In this document: positions 35,677-45,926 of the stretch, piece by piece
Layout: each line of letters opens with the position of its first letter
How positions within the stretch are numbered: the stretch's first letter is position 1
NCBI GenBank assembly: GCA_036867785.1
Contig: CP145415.1
Span: 186,001 to 250,000, forward strand
Direction: 5' to 3'
Length of the DNA stretch: 64,000 nt
Source of the DNA: Plasmodiophora brassicae
Lineage: Eukaryota; Endomyxa: Phytomyxea; Phytomyxea; Plasmodiophorida
The notes under the pieces: generated by a model
The model's input: only the letters and a program-made list of their open reading frames with translations
The model's database searches: none
Told to the model about the DNA's origin: nothing
Program-made: the position numbers and the translations under genes

Positions 35677-35795
35677 CAATGACCACCGCGCGCTACGGGA
35701 TCCCGCTCGTGCTCGGTGCCTTCCTCGCCATCCTGACCGGGGCCGGTATCAATCGTGTCCAGAAACGCCTGCACGACCCGCCGCGCGCGTTGTGA
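35677..35795 (+). CDS. Possible short membrane protein
   Basis: ATG at about 35677 opens MTMTTARYGIPLVLGAFLAI, one hydrophobic helix, then a basic tail (NRVQKRLHDPPRAL) and stop, 40 residues in total. Single-helix proteins of this size are common in mitochondria and ER, but no family is recognised. It may be one exon of a longer gene. Confidence 0.25.
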
Positions 35796-36255
35796 TCGCA
35801 TCCATGAAGCATGTAAATTGCCTTGGCCGCCGCCGACGACCACACTGTCAGCACGCTGTCGCCTGATCAATGCCGCCAACGTGACAACGCTCTGCTTTGA
35901 CGTCTCGTGCACGGCCGAACGCAAACATGAAGCGCTCCACGTTGCAGGCACGGGCATGATCTATTGCCGCCACGTACTAGGCAGCGACCTGCGACGAAGT
36001 CTACGTACACGTCCTGACCGACGCGGTCCACGTGTATTCCTGGGTGTAATTACGCCAGCTGGAAAGCAACAAGCTGGCACAACAGCACCTGCAAGAGAAC
36101 AAACAAAATGGAGTCCATGCGGATTGCGGCCCATTCCCCAGCAAGACCTGTGTGTGCACGCCGTGCGGCGTGTACGGAGCAAGACGACGTCACGATTCCA
36201 ACTGTCGGCGTCGTTCGTCGCAGTGCCCCGGGCTGCGACGACGAGGATCCAGGAT

Positions 36256-36616
36256 ATGGATCAAGCACAGCTCCACGCCTATGCCGCGCAGCGCATGATG
36301 CGTGCGCTGCGTAGGGCACGACAAGAGACTTCCGCGGTAGAAATCGGACATGTCATATCAGGCGATATGCTGATGATGTGATGATCAGAATCGCTATCAA
36401 GCAGCTCTTAGGGTTGGCGAGCAGGTCCTGCGGGCCGCCATCAACGCAGGGCACCCGATTGATAATCCGCGTGCGTTGGCGCAACGGATGCTTGACGCAG
36501 CTATTCAAGGCTATAATGTTTCAAGTGATTCGCCGTCGCCTCCCGAGTACGACTCAGGAAGTGGCAAAGATGATGCCGACCCTCCACCACCTCCGTACCA
36601 GCAGGCCCCTACCTAG
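36256..36616 (+). CDS. Small protein with PPPY tail
   Basis: Two exons, 36256-36336 and 36389-36616, joined by a 52-nt phase 0 intron, give 102 aa. The N-terminal 75 residues are predicted helical (MDQAQLHAYAAQRMMRALRR, then VGEQVLRAAINAGHP), reminiscent of a small helical-bundle domain. The C-terminus is acidic and proline-rich with SPPEYDS and PPPPPYQQAPT, the kind of motif bound by WW domains. The frame upstream of the ATG stays open, so a longer 5' part is possible. No family recognised. Confidence 0.5.
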
Positions 36617-36839
36617 CATCGCTCGTACGTACTGATATACAACCTGGCAACGCCGGCCCGGCAACAGCCCGACGTCATGAGGTGCATTTACAGTTCGTTG
36701 CGTGCGGATTGGGAGTCGGAACTCCCAGCCAGCGCTCCAATGCGGTCTGTAGGTGGGGTGCACCCGCCAGGCAACACACACACCACCGCGAGCCGTGACC
36801 AGCCAGTCATGTGACGCGATGAGCCAACCGCGCACGTCG

Positions 36840-36937
36840 CACATAAATAGTGGGATAGACCCCAGCACGAACGGGTACCCTACTTGATACGTAAAGGCCA
36901 GGGTGAAGCGCCGATGGCCGATTCGCCGAGCGGCCGG
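36840..36937. repeat. 100-nt repeat, copy 2
   Basis: Second copy of 35372-35468, lying about 50 nt before the inferred 5' exon of the metallothionein gene. ACATAAATAG could serve as a TATA-like element, which is speculative. Confidence 0.7.
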
Positions 36938-36989
36938 AGCAGGCGGAGAGGCAGAGGGGTGGCTGACGTTGAGCAAGTGATATCAGTAT

Positions 36990-37378
36990 AGTACGGGTCG
37001 GCGGTGTCGCGCGTCTGGCCGTGCACTGACGAACGGTGATATTGTAGTGTCGTCGACGACGACGTGCACCTGCACGAGTGAGTGCCGCCAGGGGCCGTCG
37101 CTGTCGTCGATTGCAACCTGACGCACGGCGCAGGTGGTGGGCCGTGCGTATGCGGCACGTCGTGCCAGTGCCCAGGCTGTCCCGCGAAACCAAAGGCTTC
37201 GTCGTCGACATGCGATTGCACCGGCATGCCCTGTCATTGTACGGCGGAACGGATTGGTCACTAACCACCGAAGCCAGGCCCCGCTGATTGCACATGTGGG
37301 CCGTCGTGCCAGTGCGACAAGTGTCACGGTGGCAGGAAGGGCGTCCGGGCGGCATCGTCGACGGCGAAGAAACCGTGA
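36990..37378 (+). CDS. Metallothionein
   Basis: A 78-residue Cys-rich metal-binding protein with 16 Cys, no aromatic residues except possibly none at all, and one His pair region. Exons are 36990 (the single A of the start codon), 37048-37077, 37134-37238 and 37278-37378. The product reads MSSTTTCTCTSGGPCVCGTS, then CQCPGC, a spacer, CDCTGMPCHCPADCTCG and CQCDKC, and ends with a basic tail. Cys-x-Cys pairs dominate, in three clusters. All three joins are in frame; introns are 40-57 nt, and the last has CACTAAC. The ATG itself appears to be made by splicing, because no ATG lies in frame before the first Cys cluster. The final two coding exons are certain; the split start is inference. It would buffer Cu, Zn or Cd in the cytosol. 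Confidence 0.8.
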
Positions 37379-37441
37379 CCGTGCGCTGCATTTCGAGGAA
37401 TACAATACGTCGTGCGACTGGGGCGTCCTCGTGTATTCGGC

Positions 37442-37981
37442 TCAGGCCTCCGGGTTGGTCTCCAGGTTGATGCTGTTGCCGAACTTGGCATACAGGATCG
37501 CCTTCAGCTTCATCATCTCGTCGGTGATGGCCGCCATCGCCAACTCGGAGTCGGCGATTTCGGCGCGCGACTTGCCCTGCAGGCGTTCGACGAACGCGTT
37601 GCCGGCGTCCTCGCTGCCTTGGACATACACCGACCCGTACCGCAGGAGGACGTCGTTGTCGTCCATCACCATCTCCAGTGCCGACGCTGCGTCGTTCAGG
37701 TTCTCCAGATTCTCCTGCGAGTTGACGGTCAGCGCTGGGTGACGTGTCAGACCAGACCGCGGGCGGCAACCTTCTGCTTCTTCAGCTGGTCCTTCAGCTC
37801 GTCCATCTTCAGATTGAGCTGCCCGAACCGGTTAATGCGCTTCTGGTCATCCCACGTCACATCCGGGTTGGTCGGCTCGGCGCCGCCGCGACCCAGCCCC
37901 TGCACACATCGCGCCACCGTCAAACCCGCGCAAACCAATCACCTGCGCTGCGCCAGTCCGACATACCGCCTTCGTCGCCAT
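37442..37981 (-). CDS. PFDN4: Prefoldin subunit 4
   Basis: Beta-class subunit of the hexameric prefoldin chaperone that passes nascent actin and tubulin to CCT. Three exons, 37981-37967, 37899-37771 and 37714-37442, give 138 aa in frame, the usual length. The N-terminal helix starts VTWDDQKRINRFG and the splice gives KKQKENLENLNDAASALEMV, then MDDNDVLLRYGSVYV for the beta hairpin. The C-terminal helix ends LKAILYAKFGNSINLE, the PFDN4 hallmark. Introns are 67 and 56 nt. The gene is head to head with the first PA-7TM receptor, about 250 nt apart. Confidence 0.9.
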
Positions 37982-38234
37982 CACGGACCTGTTCGGCAAC
38001 TCCGCCGCATTCGCGCTCAGCCCGATGTGAGGTAGAACCTATTTCGGTCAGAGTGCGACCTGCTGTTGCCTCCCCAACGGACACTGCAGAACGACGACCC
38101 CACTTAACGGTTAACGACCGGCAGAGAGTACGAGTTCCGAATACGCCTGTTGCCTTAATATTCGTCGTCGATCTAATGCGGGGAAGTACGCAATCTAAGA
38201 TAACTAGTGCATTCGTCAACCATTTGGGACAGCG

Positions 38235-39766
38235 TTGAAGGCCGGTCCAGCGCGCCGCATGGCGGCCCTGATGCTGTCGATTGGCGCCATAGTTGTGGGG
38301 GTCGACGTCACATTCGGATCGATGACCTTCCCAGGAACATCGAATTCGCTCCTGCGTGGCGTGTCGTTGGACACGCCCGCGATGAGCCTGTTCATGGGTC
38401 CCCAACCGCAGGACAATATCGATCCTGTTACACGACCACTGGCCGTCGACTCTGGGGATATGTGCAACCCAGGCCCTGTCGACGATGCGACCCTTGTAGA
38501 CGGCAAGGTCGTTCTATTGGCCAACAGTGCCAGCCTGACATGCTCGTCCGAAACCGTCTACCTCAAGTACCTATCGTTGGGCGCCGCGGCTATCATTTTC
38601 CGTAAGATCGATGCCCTCTGGTCGAAGCCACGACGCTCGCTTACGCTTGCTGTGTTCCTGCTGTAGAAAACACACTTGGGACCCCGGGCCTGCACGCTTA
38701 CATGCAGGATGGAACACATGGGGCGCGAACTCGTTCGCATGCTATGATGTACCTGGATTTCAGCCCCGCATCGCAGGCAGTGTTCGATGCCATTCAGGGC
38801 AGCGCCGGCGCGAACGTCACCGTGTATCCGGACCCGAACGCATGGATTGACGCGTATAACTCCTGGTACTACCAAGTGTTCGTTCGATTCATTCCCAGTA
38901 TAACGCTGATAGCGTCGGGGCTGACTGCCGCCTATTTCTTCGTCATTCACATGCAGATTATGTTTGATGATGCCTCCTCTGTCGGCAACGTTGCACGATA
39001 TTTGCGTGCCCGACAACGGCTATGCCGAGCGTTGCGTCAAATTGCTACGCCACACGTCGTTCTGGTGTTAGAGGTGCTAACTGCCACCAGCGTCGGGATC
39101 ATGAACGCCGTCGGCGGCTTCTTCAGTAACAGCGTTCTGCCGGATCGCCTCTCAATGTTCATGATGACGCAATTCACCGGCTGGAGCTTTGTCTGTTCGA
39201 TCCTGTCTGCGCGCGTCTGGTACAGTCACCTGCAAGAGGTCAATGGACGCGCCACGGACGCGTTCATCGTGACGCGCGTGCTTCGCGGCGACTTTGTCTG
39301 GGTGACCGGATTCGTTTGTGCTTCGTCCATCATCGGTGACGTGTTCGGCTGCGTATACTATGCGACCTATCACCTTACCAGCACGTTGGCTGCTCCTGTC
39401 GGTGTCATCGCCCTGATTTTACAAATTGCGGTGGGCACCAACCTGGTAGTCGCCACCCTCCGCTTCTTCCGCACGGCACGTGCTACCACGACGAAGGTCG
39501 CCGCCGTTGTTGATGACAACAGCCGTGCCGCAATGCAGCGGATACTGAGCCGCTTGGCCGCATGCACATTGGGGATGGCGCTGTCAATGTTGTTATACTG
39601 TGTCGGGCTGATGATCATTTCCGGGCCGCAATCGTTCTTTATCACTCCTTCTGGGTGGACATTGGCGTGGTCACTTGGCATGACCGGTCGCGCCCTTGAC
39701 AGCGCATTTCGAGTCGCCATGTTCAAACCTCGTCAGCGCAACGCCCGCCACATCATCACCGTCTGA
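38235..39766 (+). CDS. PA-domain seven-transmembrane receptor, copy 1
   Basis: Two exons, 38235-38601 and 38667-39766, joined by a 65-nt phase 1 intron, give 488 aa. A signal peptide (MAALMLSIGAIVVGVDV) precedes an extracellular protease-associated-like domain with a Cys pair: SGDMCNPGPVDDATLVDGKV, VLLANSASLTC, then YLSLGAAAIIF. After NVTVYPDPNAWIDAYNSWYY come seven hydrophobic helices starting VRFIPSITLIASGLTAAYFF and ending before the basic C-terminus. There is no YD/GLGD pair, so it is not a signal-peptide-peptidase-like protease. A receptor role is inferred from topology. Two further copies lie at 55.1-59.6 kb with the same intron position and phase. Confidence 0.72.
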
Positions 39767-40514
39767 GCGTCGAACGATACGTTCGACGTATCGCGCGCGC
39801 GATTTTGTTCAACTGTAGTGATGTTCCATGGGAATACAAACGTGCCAAACTGTAATACGTGTGGCTACTGTCACCTGGGTCCAAGTGGTAGCATGGGAAA
39901 AGGCCCCTGGCATGAAGGCTGCTGCTGGCGCGTGGGTGCCAGGCGACAGGGAAGACCACGGCGTGGCACAGGCCATGTCACGTGCAGCAACCTTCCTGCC
40001 ACGAGGTTTCCCGTGGCAGCAGCGTACGAGACTAGCTAGAGGCGACACGCATGCAGCGACTGGGTTCCAGAACGTACGCTGCCATGCCTGGCGACGTTCT
40101 TGACGTCCAAGATGGCGTCGCCGCGCACAGGCCCGAGTAGTGCTGTTAGTTCATCCCACTGGAGGCGGTTTCGCCAGGCACGTGCACGTACGCGTGTCCT
40201 TCCCCAAGTGGCCAGGATCAGCGCCCTGCCGCAACCGGATACCCACCAACGTGTTGCACACTGTCAGAGGCAGGCGCAGGCACGCTGTGACCATGTGGGC
40301 GGCGACGTTCATGGAGGCGCTATGGCGAACAAGATGGCATCATGACGTGTAAACACCTGCCTGATCAAAGTCTGCCCAAGGCGGACTTGCTCCACACGCA
40401 GGAACGACTATCTGCTTCGAACGATGGTACGACAGCATTTCCGTTCCGCGTACAACAAGAACATGTCCGGCCCGGTTTGTATTGCCTGGGGCAATGCACG
40501 CGGGAACGGAGGTT
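39767..40514. other. Convergent intergenic region
   Basis: Lies between the stops of the PA-7TM gene (+) and the SBP-7TM gene (-). It is rich in short GTGGC/GCCAC words. Frames such as 39818-40039 (+) have no support. No gene called. Confidence 0.4.
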
Positions 40515-42776
40515 TCATTTCCGCGAAGACTGACCAGCTGCCGCGTTGGAATGGGTGTTTGCCATGTTTGTGGTGAACGTGTCTTTCGTGGCCCTCTGCT
40601 TCGTCAGCTTGTCGACGTCGTCTGGCGTGTAGAATGCAATGATCCAGAACTTCTGCGCGAACAACGACACAACCGACCCCAGGACGACGATGACCGTCGC
40701 CACGACGCGGATGACGAGCTGGGTCGTTGCATTCCCGGACGTCAGTGCCAGGACGGGGATTGTCAGCGTGGTGACCAGCATGATGTTGTACGTGCACATT
40801 GCCATGTGCGCGCTCTCATTGTACATAAGCATGGCGATATGGCGCGACCTGATCGCTAATGCCGTCGCGGTCGCCACCAACGCCAGGCTTCCGATACCCA
40901 GCAGCCACAGGCCTGGCGCGTTGTACGCGCAGACGAATGAGAACTGGCGCAGGTCCTGGTCGGTCGCGGCACACGGCGATGGCACGAAGACGCGGGCGCT
41001 GACGGGCGCGCTGCCCTGCAGGGCCATCCAGACGCCCATGGCAGTCGCGACGACGGCCAGCATGACGGACAGGTACCGGGCGAGCATCACGTTCGTCATC
41101 TTGACAACGCGAAACCCGGTGGACGACGACGATTTGAATATGCGATACACACGCCAGTGCTTGAAGATCAGCGCGCCCATCATCAGCGCGAACCCGACCG
41201 CGAACAGCCAGGCGCTGACCCAGCAGGATCCGGGCCAGTTCGGTGGGTAGACGGCAGCGGCGTAGTTCGACGAGAGCAGTATGGCACCACCGGTGAGGAT
41301 GGCGACGCAGAACGAAGGCGACGCCGCTTTCATCACCGGGTGCGCTGCCTGGACCATGACGGCAACGATGCACAGGACGACAATGACGATGCTGACCGAG
41401 GTGATCGCCGTGACCAGCGACGTGGCCCAGTTCGCCACCCGTACCTCAAACAGGCAGTGGCCGGGCAGAGCGTCGCGCCCGTGCAGAAGCGCCACCATCG
41501 AACATTCGGCCTGGTTCAGGGCGCCCTGCGGGGACAAGCGCCCGACGAGCACATCGTTGACCGCCTTGTACAGGAACGACGACGCCTTCACGTAGTTTGA
41601 CGTGGTCTGCACGCTGAACCGGTTGACGATGTAGTCGTCGGGCAGCGGTGTCACGTCGCAGATCTGCGCGTGCGACAGATTGAACGGTTGGCACAGGCCG
41701 CTGCCGAAGTACATGTCGGAGCGTGTGGGCAGGCGCCCGAAGTTGCGGAAGTTGGCGACCTGCGTCTTTGGCGAGACCAGCGCCAGGAGGATGTCGACGG
41801 CCATACCGCGCATGGCGACCGCTTTGTTGATGCCGACCATCCACCCGCCCAGGGTCCCGTGCGATCGTGTCCCCGGTCCGTCGTTGGGCAGCAGGGCGAC
41901 GCCGACAAGATGCTGCAAAGGTGTGCCCTGAAGTGCACCGAGCGTGGCAGGCCAGTTACGGTGGAAGACCGAGTTGCCGGCGAGGAAGTCTGCTTGGCTG
42001 TCGGGCTCGATGTACCCGGCACAGGCCGGCGAGCTGATCCACCCGATCCAACGCTGCATACGGGTTAGCGCCTTCAGACCGGCAGCATTGTTGAAGGACA
42101 CGTGGCCATCGGCGTCAACGATGGTGCCGGCGCCGTGCGAGGCGAACAGCTCCAGGGCGTTGCAGGTGAGGCCCTCGTAGGCCGACCCTTGCCAGGAGTA
42201 CCCCCAGAAGTTCGGGTTCGTCGCCGTTTCGTTCGCCATGATAACGGCGGCCTGGTGTTCGAGTTCGTCCCAGGTGGCTGGCGGCCCAGTGAAACCGTAC
42301 TTGGCGAGGAGGTCCTTGCGGTAGTACAGGAACCCTGCGTTGACGTAATACGGGTCAGCAATGCGGGCGCCGTTGATCGTCGTGAATTGCAGAAGCTGTG
42401 GCGCAACAAGGTCCAGCTCGTCTTGCGTCAGCGCCAAGTTCAGGTCGAGCAAGTACGGAGCGAACGCGCCCGCCCAGATGAAGTCGGCAAACAAGACGGC
42501 CAGGGTTGGGTCCGCGTTCGTCAACGCGTTGAACAGCATCGAATACTTATCGTCCGATGCAGGCGGCAGGGCGACAAGGCGGATGGGGTTGTCGCCGGGC
42601 GTCAGCTGCACGAAGACGGCGGAGCTGGGCGTTTCGCACGGCTTCCCGCACGTCGACCAATTCGTGATCGCAGCGCTGGTGCCGGCCAAGGCGGCCAGTA
42701 CGATTGCAATCATCCAGCCTGGTGCGCAGCAGGTGGAAGGCGTGATCACACGAGCGGACAGACAGCCGGCGTCCAT
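40515..42776 (-). CDS. Solute-binding protein / class C GPCR fusion
   Basis: Single-exon gene for 753 aa. A hydrophobic leader (MIAIVLAALAGTSAAI) targets it to the secretory path. Residues about 45-450 form a bacterial-type extracellular sugar-binding protein: VLFADFIWAGAFAPYLLDLN, GFLYYRKDLLAKYGFTGPPA followed by TWDEL, NPNFWGYSWQGSAYEGLTCN, and HGTLGGWMVGIN. Residues about 475-715 form a 7TM domain of class C (GABA-B type) receptors: MKAASPSFCVAILTGGAILL, SCWVSAWLFAVGFALMMGAL then IFKHWRVYRIF. A Ser/Asn-rich cytoplasmic tail ends the protein. It should act as a G-protein-coupled receptor in which a maltose-binding-like domain replaces the usual Venus-flytrap module. The ligand (sugar, peptide or other) is unknown. 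Confidence 0.85.
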   Translation of the reverse strand: MDAGCLSARVITPSTCCAPGWMIAIVLAALAGTSAAITNWSTCGKPCETPSSAVFVQLTPGDNPIRLVALPPASDDKYSMLFNALTNADPTLAVLFADFIWAGAFAPYLLDLNLALTQDELDLVAPQLLQFTTINGARIADPYYVNAGFLYYRKDLLAKYGFTGPPATWDELEHQAAVIMANETATNPNFWGYSWQGSAYEGLTCNALELFASHGAGTIVDADGHVSFNNAAGLKALTRMQRWIGWISSPACAGYIEPDSQADFLAGNSVFHRNWPATLGALQGTPLQHLVGVALLPNDGPGTRSHGTLGGWMVGINKAVAMRGMAVDILLALVSPKTQVANFRNFGRLPTRSDMYFGSGLCQPFNLSHAQICDVTPLPDDYIVNRFSVQTTSNYVKASSFLYKAVNDVLVGRLSPQGALNQAECSMVALLHGRDALPGHCLFEVRVANWATSLVTAITSVSIVIVVLCIVAVMVQAAHPVMKAASPSFCVAILTGGAILLSSNYAAAVYPPNWPGSCWVSAWLFAVGFALMMGALIFKHWRVYRIFKSSSSTGFRVVKMTNVMLARYLSVMLAVVATAMGVWMALQGSAPVSARVFVPSPCAATDQDLRQFSFVCAYNAPGLWLLGIGSLALVATATALAIRSRHIAMLMYNESAHMAMCTYNIMLVTTLTIPVLALTSGNATTQLVIRVVATVIVVLGSVVSLFAQKFWIIAFYTPDDVDKLTKQRATKDTFTTNMANTHSNAAAGQSSRK

Positions 42777-43189
42777 TCGTCCACGAGGTCAACTGTTCGG
42801 TCCTTTCCGAGCGCTGTCCTACGGGCCGGGAACCGAGGTGGCCACAGTCCTATGACTGGTTGCAGAGCTCGGTTTGCTGCTTCTGTAACGTTGTTGGCAC
42901 CTGGCAGTCACAGTTACCTAGATCAGTTTGTGGGCGGTGCGTGATGCTTGGCGTATCGCTTTGACGAAGCACATTGTGCGTATTGTTTATTCCACTGGAC
43001 TCTCGCCGAGGATGACGGCGGAGCACATCGCCAACTTATCGGGCAGCGTGGCCGCCAGCCGCGTACGTGGCACCCGTCACGAGTTGCAGCGACGACTCGT
43101 CCAGCAGCGACAGGAACGGGTTGCGGAAGATGACGACACCTCGAACGGACATTGGCACGACACGACCCAACACGACCTGTCGACACGGC
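42777..43189. other. Upstream region of the SBP-7TM gene
   Basis: Holds the presumed promoter of the minus-strand receptor gene and the start of the repeat mosaic. On the minus strand 43036-43335 is open and encodes a hydrophobic fragment (VMWRLPCRQVVLGRVVPMSV then RGVVIFRNPFLSLLDESSLQ), part of which recurs at 50.8 kb. It looks like a relic and is not called as a gene. Confidence 0.4.
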
Positions 43190-43735
43190 AGCCTCCACAT
43201 CACGGACAGGTCCAGCTGGATCGTGAGGCCGTATGATGCGTCGTGCCGAACAAGCAGGTACAGCCGCTTGTTCGACAACACGCTGACGTCGAAGAGCATC
43301 CACATCGGGTTGCATCGTTTTAGCCGACGTAACACACGCGCCGATGACCTCGATATGGATACAACAGGCAGCTCAACAACGTCAACGTTGGAGATATGTG
43401 GATTACAAAGGCCATCACCACGGATGCGTCGGTGGGCACCGACCAGGATGAAGTCGCGTCACCGACGAACCCCACCGTTTGGCGAATGACTCCCCGTCGT
43501 TCGTCCGAGAACGAAGCTGGCTAAGCATTCGGTCGAGATGGCAGAACAACATTCAGAAGTGCCTGCTCAAGTTCTCTGGGTGCATGAGCAAGGCCTTGGC
43601 CGAATCGCACTCTGGCTGGTCGTTAGACGACTACACCAACCTTGCCAAGGAATGCTACCACAAAGATATGGAGAAAGAGTTCGGCAGGGAGCCCGTGTGG
43701 GCGGAGGGTAGAAACCTGCCGAAGTTCGCCGTCCC
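43190..43735 (+). repeat. Repeat A, copy 1: fragment of a DNA-binding-like gene
   Basis: Matches 50828-51365 in the same orientation and, in its right half, the reverse complement of 44240-44515. It encodes LLKFSGCMSKALAESHSGWS followed by LDDYTNLAKECYHKDMEKEF, which resembles the Myb/SANT-like or NAM-associated regions frequent in oomycete mobile elements. It is fragmentary. Confidence 0.7.
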
Positions 43736-43879
43736 CCCGTACACGATCTCGGCGTTGGTGCAGCAGGCGCTCAACATCGACGTCATCAAAGTGCGGAAGC
43801 CGGTCATGACGCCGTCAGTGTTGCCGGCGATGCATCACAGATTCTCGCTACGCCCTTGGCGCTGAGCAATCGACCTGCA

Positions 43880-44640
43880 GTTGGAAAGTGAAAGTAAAAG
43901 GCGAAGCGATTGAAGGATGAGGAAGCCGGCTGCGATCACGACGCGGGTGGTGGATTTCTCCAAGAATTCCTCGCCAGGAACGTGGCGAAGAGCGAAATTG
44001 CCCGCAAGCGAGCGGAGGCGGCGCACGAGCTGGCGGCTGTCGCTCGTGATCGGTATAATCCCAGGATGTTCGCTGAAGGCCGTTGCAGTGAGTCGGTGGG
44101 GTACTTGAGCCTCAAGCGCCGCCAGCAACTGCTCGTCGAAGCGCGCGTTGAATTGCAGCAGAAACCGCAGGAGTCGCGTCGGTTGGCGATGATGCTGGAA
44201 GAGGCCACGAAGGGGCCGATAATGGCAGTGGCGCCTACCTCTGACCTCCGCCCACACGAGCTCCCTGCCGAACTCTTTCTCCATCTCCTTGTGGTAGCAT
44301 TCCTTGGCAAGGTTGGTGTAGTCGTCTAACGCCCAGCCAGAGTGCGATCCGGCCAAGGCCTTGCTCATGCACCCAGAGAACTTGAGCAGGCACTTCTGAA
44401 CGATCTCGGACGAACGACGGGGAGTCATTCACCAAACGGTGGGTTTCGTCGGTGACGCGACGCCATCCTGGTCGGTGCCTACCGATGCATCCGTGGTGCA
44501 GGCCTTGTAAGCTCTGGCGATGATGATGTCCTCGGAGGACGTGAAGTTGTTGTGCCCGGGTGCCTTCCCGCGTCGAGCAGGAGTCGACGACGACGACAAC
44601 CCCGGCGCGCTGTCCGCCATTTTGCTGTCTTCAAATCCGT
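43880..44640 (-). repeat. Repeat A, inverted copy 2
   Basis: On the minus strand the gene fragment begins MADSAPGLSSSSTPARRGKA, then ARAYKACTTDASVGTDQDG, and later the same GCMSKALAGSHSGWALDDYT region as copy 1. The other strand of the remainder encodes a charged coiled-coil-like segment (EIARKRAEAAHELAAVARDR). Together with copy 1 it forms an inverted repeat of about 280 nt with a spacer of about 530 nt. The same arrangement recurs at 50.8-52.1 kb. Confidence 0.65.
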
Positions 44641-44694
44641 TCCAGATCTGTTCAATTCTGGTAATGGCAATCCATATCCGTTTGTAGATATGGA

Positions 44695-44910
44695 CAACGA
44701 GTGGGGTACAGATTCTCTATCGTTATCTTACGTTATAGAACGCCTACCCTCCCGGTAAGGGTTATAAAACAGAGCTATGTCATCACGTACCCGCACAGAC
44801 GAAGTAGCGCCGGGTGAGTCGTCACGCTCACGACGCACAGCATCTTGCTCATCGCCGGGTGTTAGACTGTTCGTCGCTATCGTCGTCGCTCGACACGGGG
44901 TCCAAATCCT
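44695..44910. repeat. Repeat B, copy 1 (promoter-like end)
   Basis: Matches 52095-52310. It contains ATAGAACGCCTACCCTCCCG followed by GGTTATAAAACAGAGC, where TATAAAA looks like a TATA box, then ACGTACCCGCACAGACGAAG. It may be the end of a larger element. Confidence 0.65.
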
Positions 44911-45136
44911 TTGTACTCAGTACAGACCGGCAGCGGATCGGGAGGATATTGCGAATTGGCCCGTTCGAATGACGGCAGTACCGCTAGCCTGGACAGGATC
45001 GCCATCTGCTTCTGAAGTTGTGCCGCGCGCCGAATATCTTCTGTCCGTCGTACGGGACCGTTATTGGCGTCGTCGTCGTCGGATGCGATACCATCAACGG
45101 CAAGATCGATGCGGTTTCGTCGCTTCCGCATAATCA

Positions 45137-45400
45137 CGCCATTGCACAGTGGCACCAGCCGGTCAACGAGCGACGCGCTTCACTGGACTACGTCGTGAGC
45201 GTCCTGTCGTCTGGCCATCAGCACGACGGGCTCGATGGCCATTATGTCGACATCGTCTGCGTGCTTGTTGGTACACCCGTCTTCGCGCAGCGTGCCGCCG
45301 ACTGGCCTATATGTATTAGGAAAAGGTAATGGGCGAAGCCCTCCCATTCGACGACGCTTGCGTACAGCGGACAGCCTCGTCGACGTCGTTCGCCCTGTGG
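45137..45400. repeat. Repeat C, copy 1
   Basis: About 85-90% identical, in direct orientation, to 47263-47520; both begin CGCCATTGCACAGTGGCACC and end GACGTCGTTCGCCCTGT. Minus-strand frames across and beyond it (45242-45700) look like relics of the same mobile-element gene family. Confidence 0.75.
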
Positions 45401-45926
45401 CTTCAGGAGGAATTTGCCGTCGCTGAAGGACATCGATGGCCTGATAGATCAGATGGCGTCGTGCCGCCGTCCAGCTGCCTTCAATGCGTCTGTCCTAGTG
45501 CTGAAAGAACGGTCGCTTTGGACGCAAAGCTTGGCGGCTTGCGTTTTACCCATCTCGTACCGGGCGATGTTGGGCGCAGATCGGGATCTGCGGGCGGAGA
45601 CACATTCAGCCATCGACTCGACGGAGTGCTGCGTAGTCATTTGCTCTTCGGTGGCCGCTGCAGCGCGGTGATGCACTTGATTGCTGCTTCCGTACGACAT
45701 TGGTAGAATAGCATGCTAGATGGGCGTTTTCTCTGCACTCTGTTCGTGCGCGTTATCGCAGTGCGTCCAACCAGATGCCAGATTTACCCAGACCACGTGA
45801 TGTCCAAGGTCCTGATATTATGGGTGATCCCTTGCACTCGTTAGTACCAGCCCACTTCAACTAGCCTACTGCGTCTCCATGGCTGTCCCATCCGTACCGA
45901 TGACTTTGCCGCAACCCATTAGGTAT

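Noticed and set aside
39818-40039. Cys/Gly-containing 73-codon plus-strand frame, considered as a second metallothionein
   Set aside because: The few Cys are not in CxC arrays and the composition follows repeated GTGGC words.
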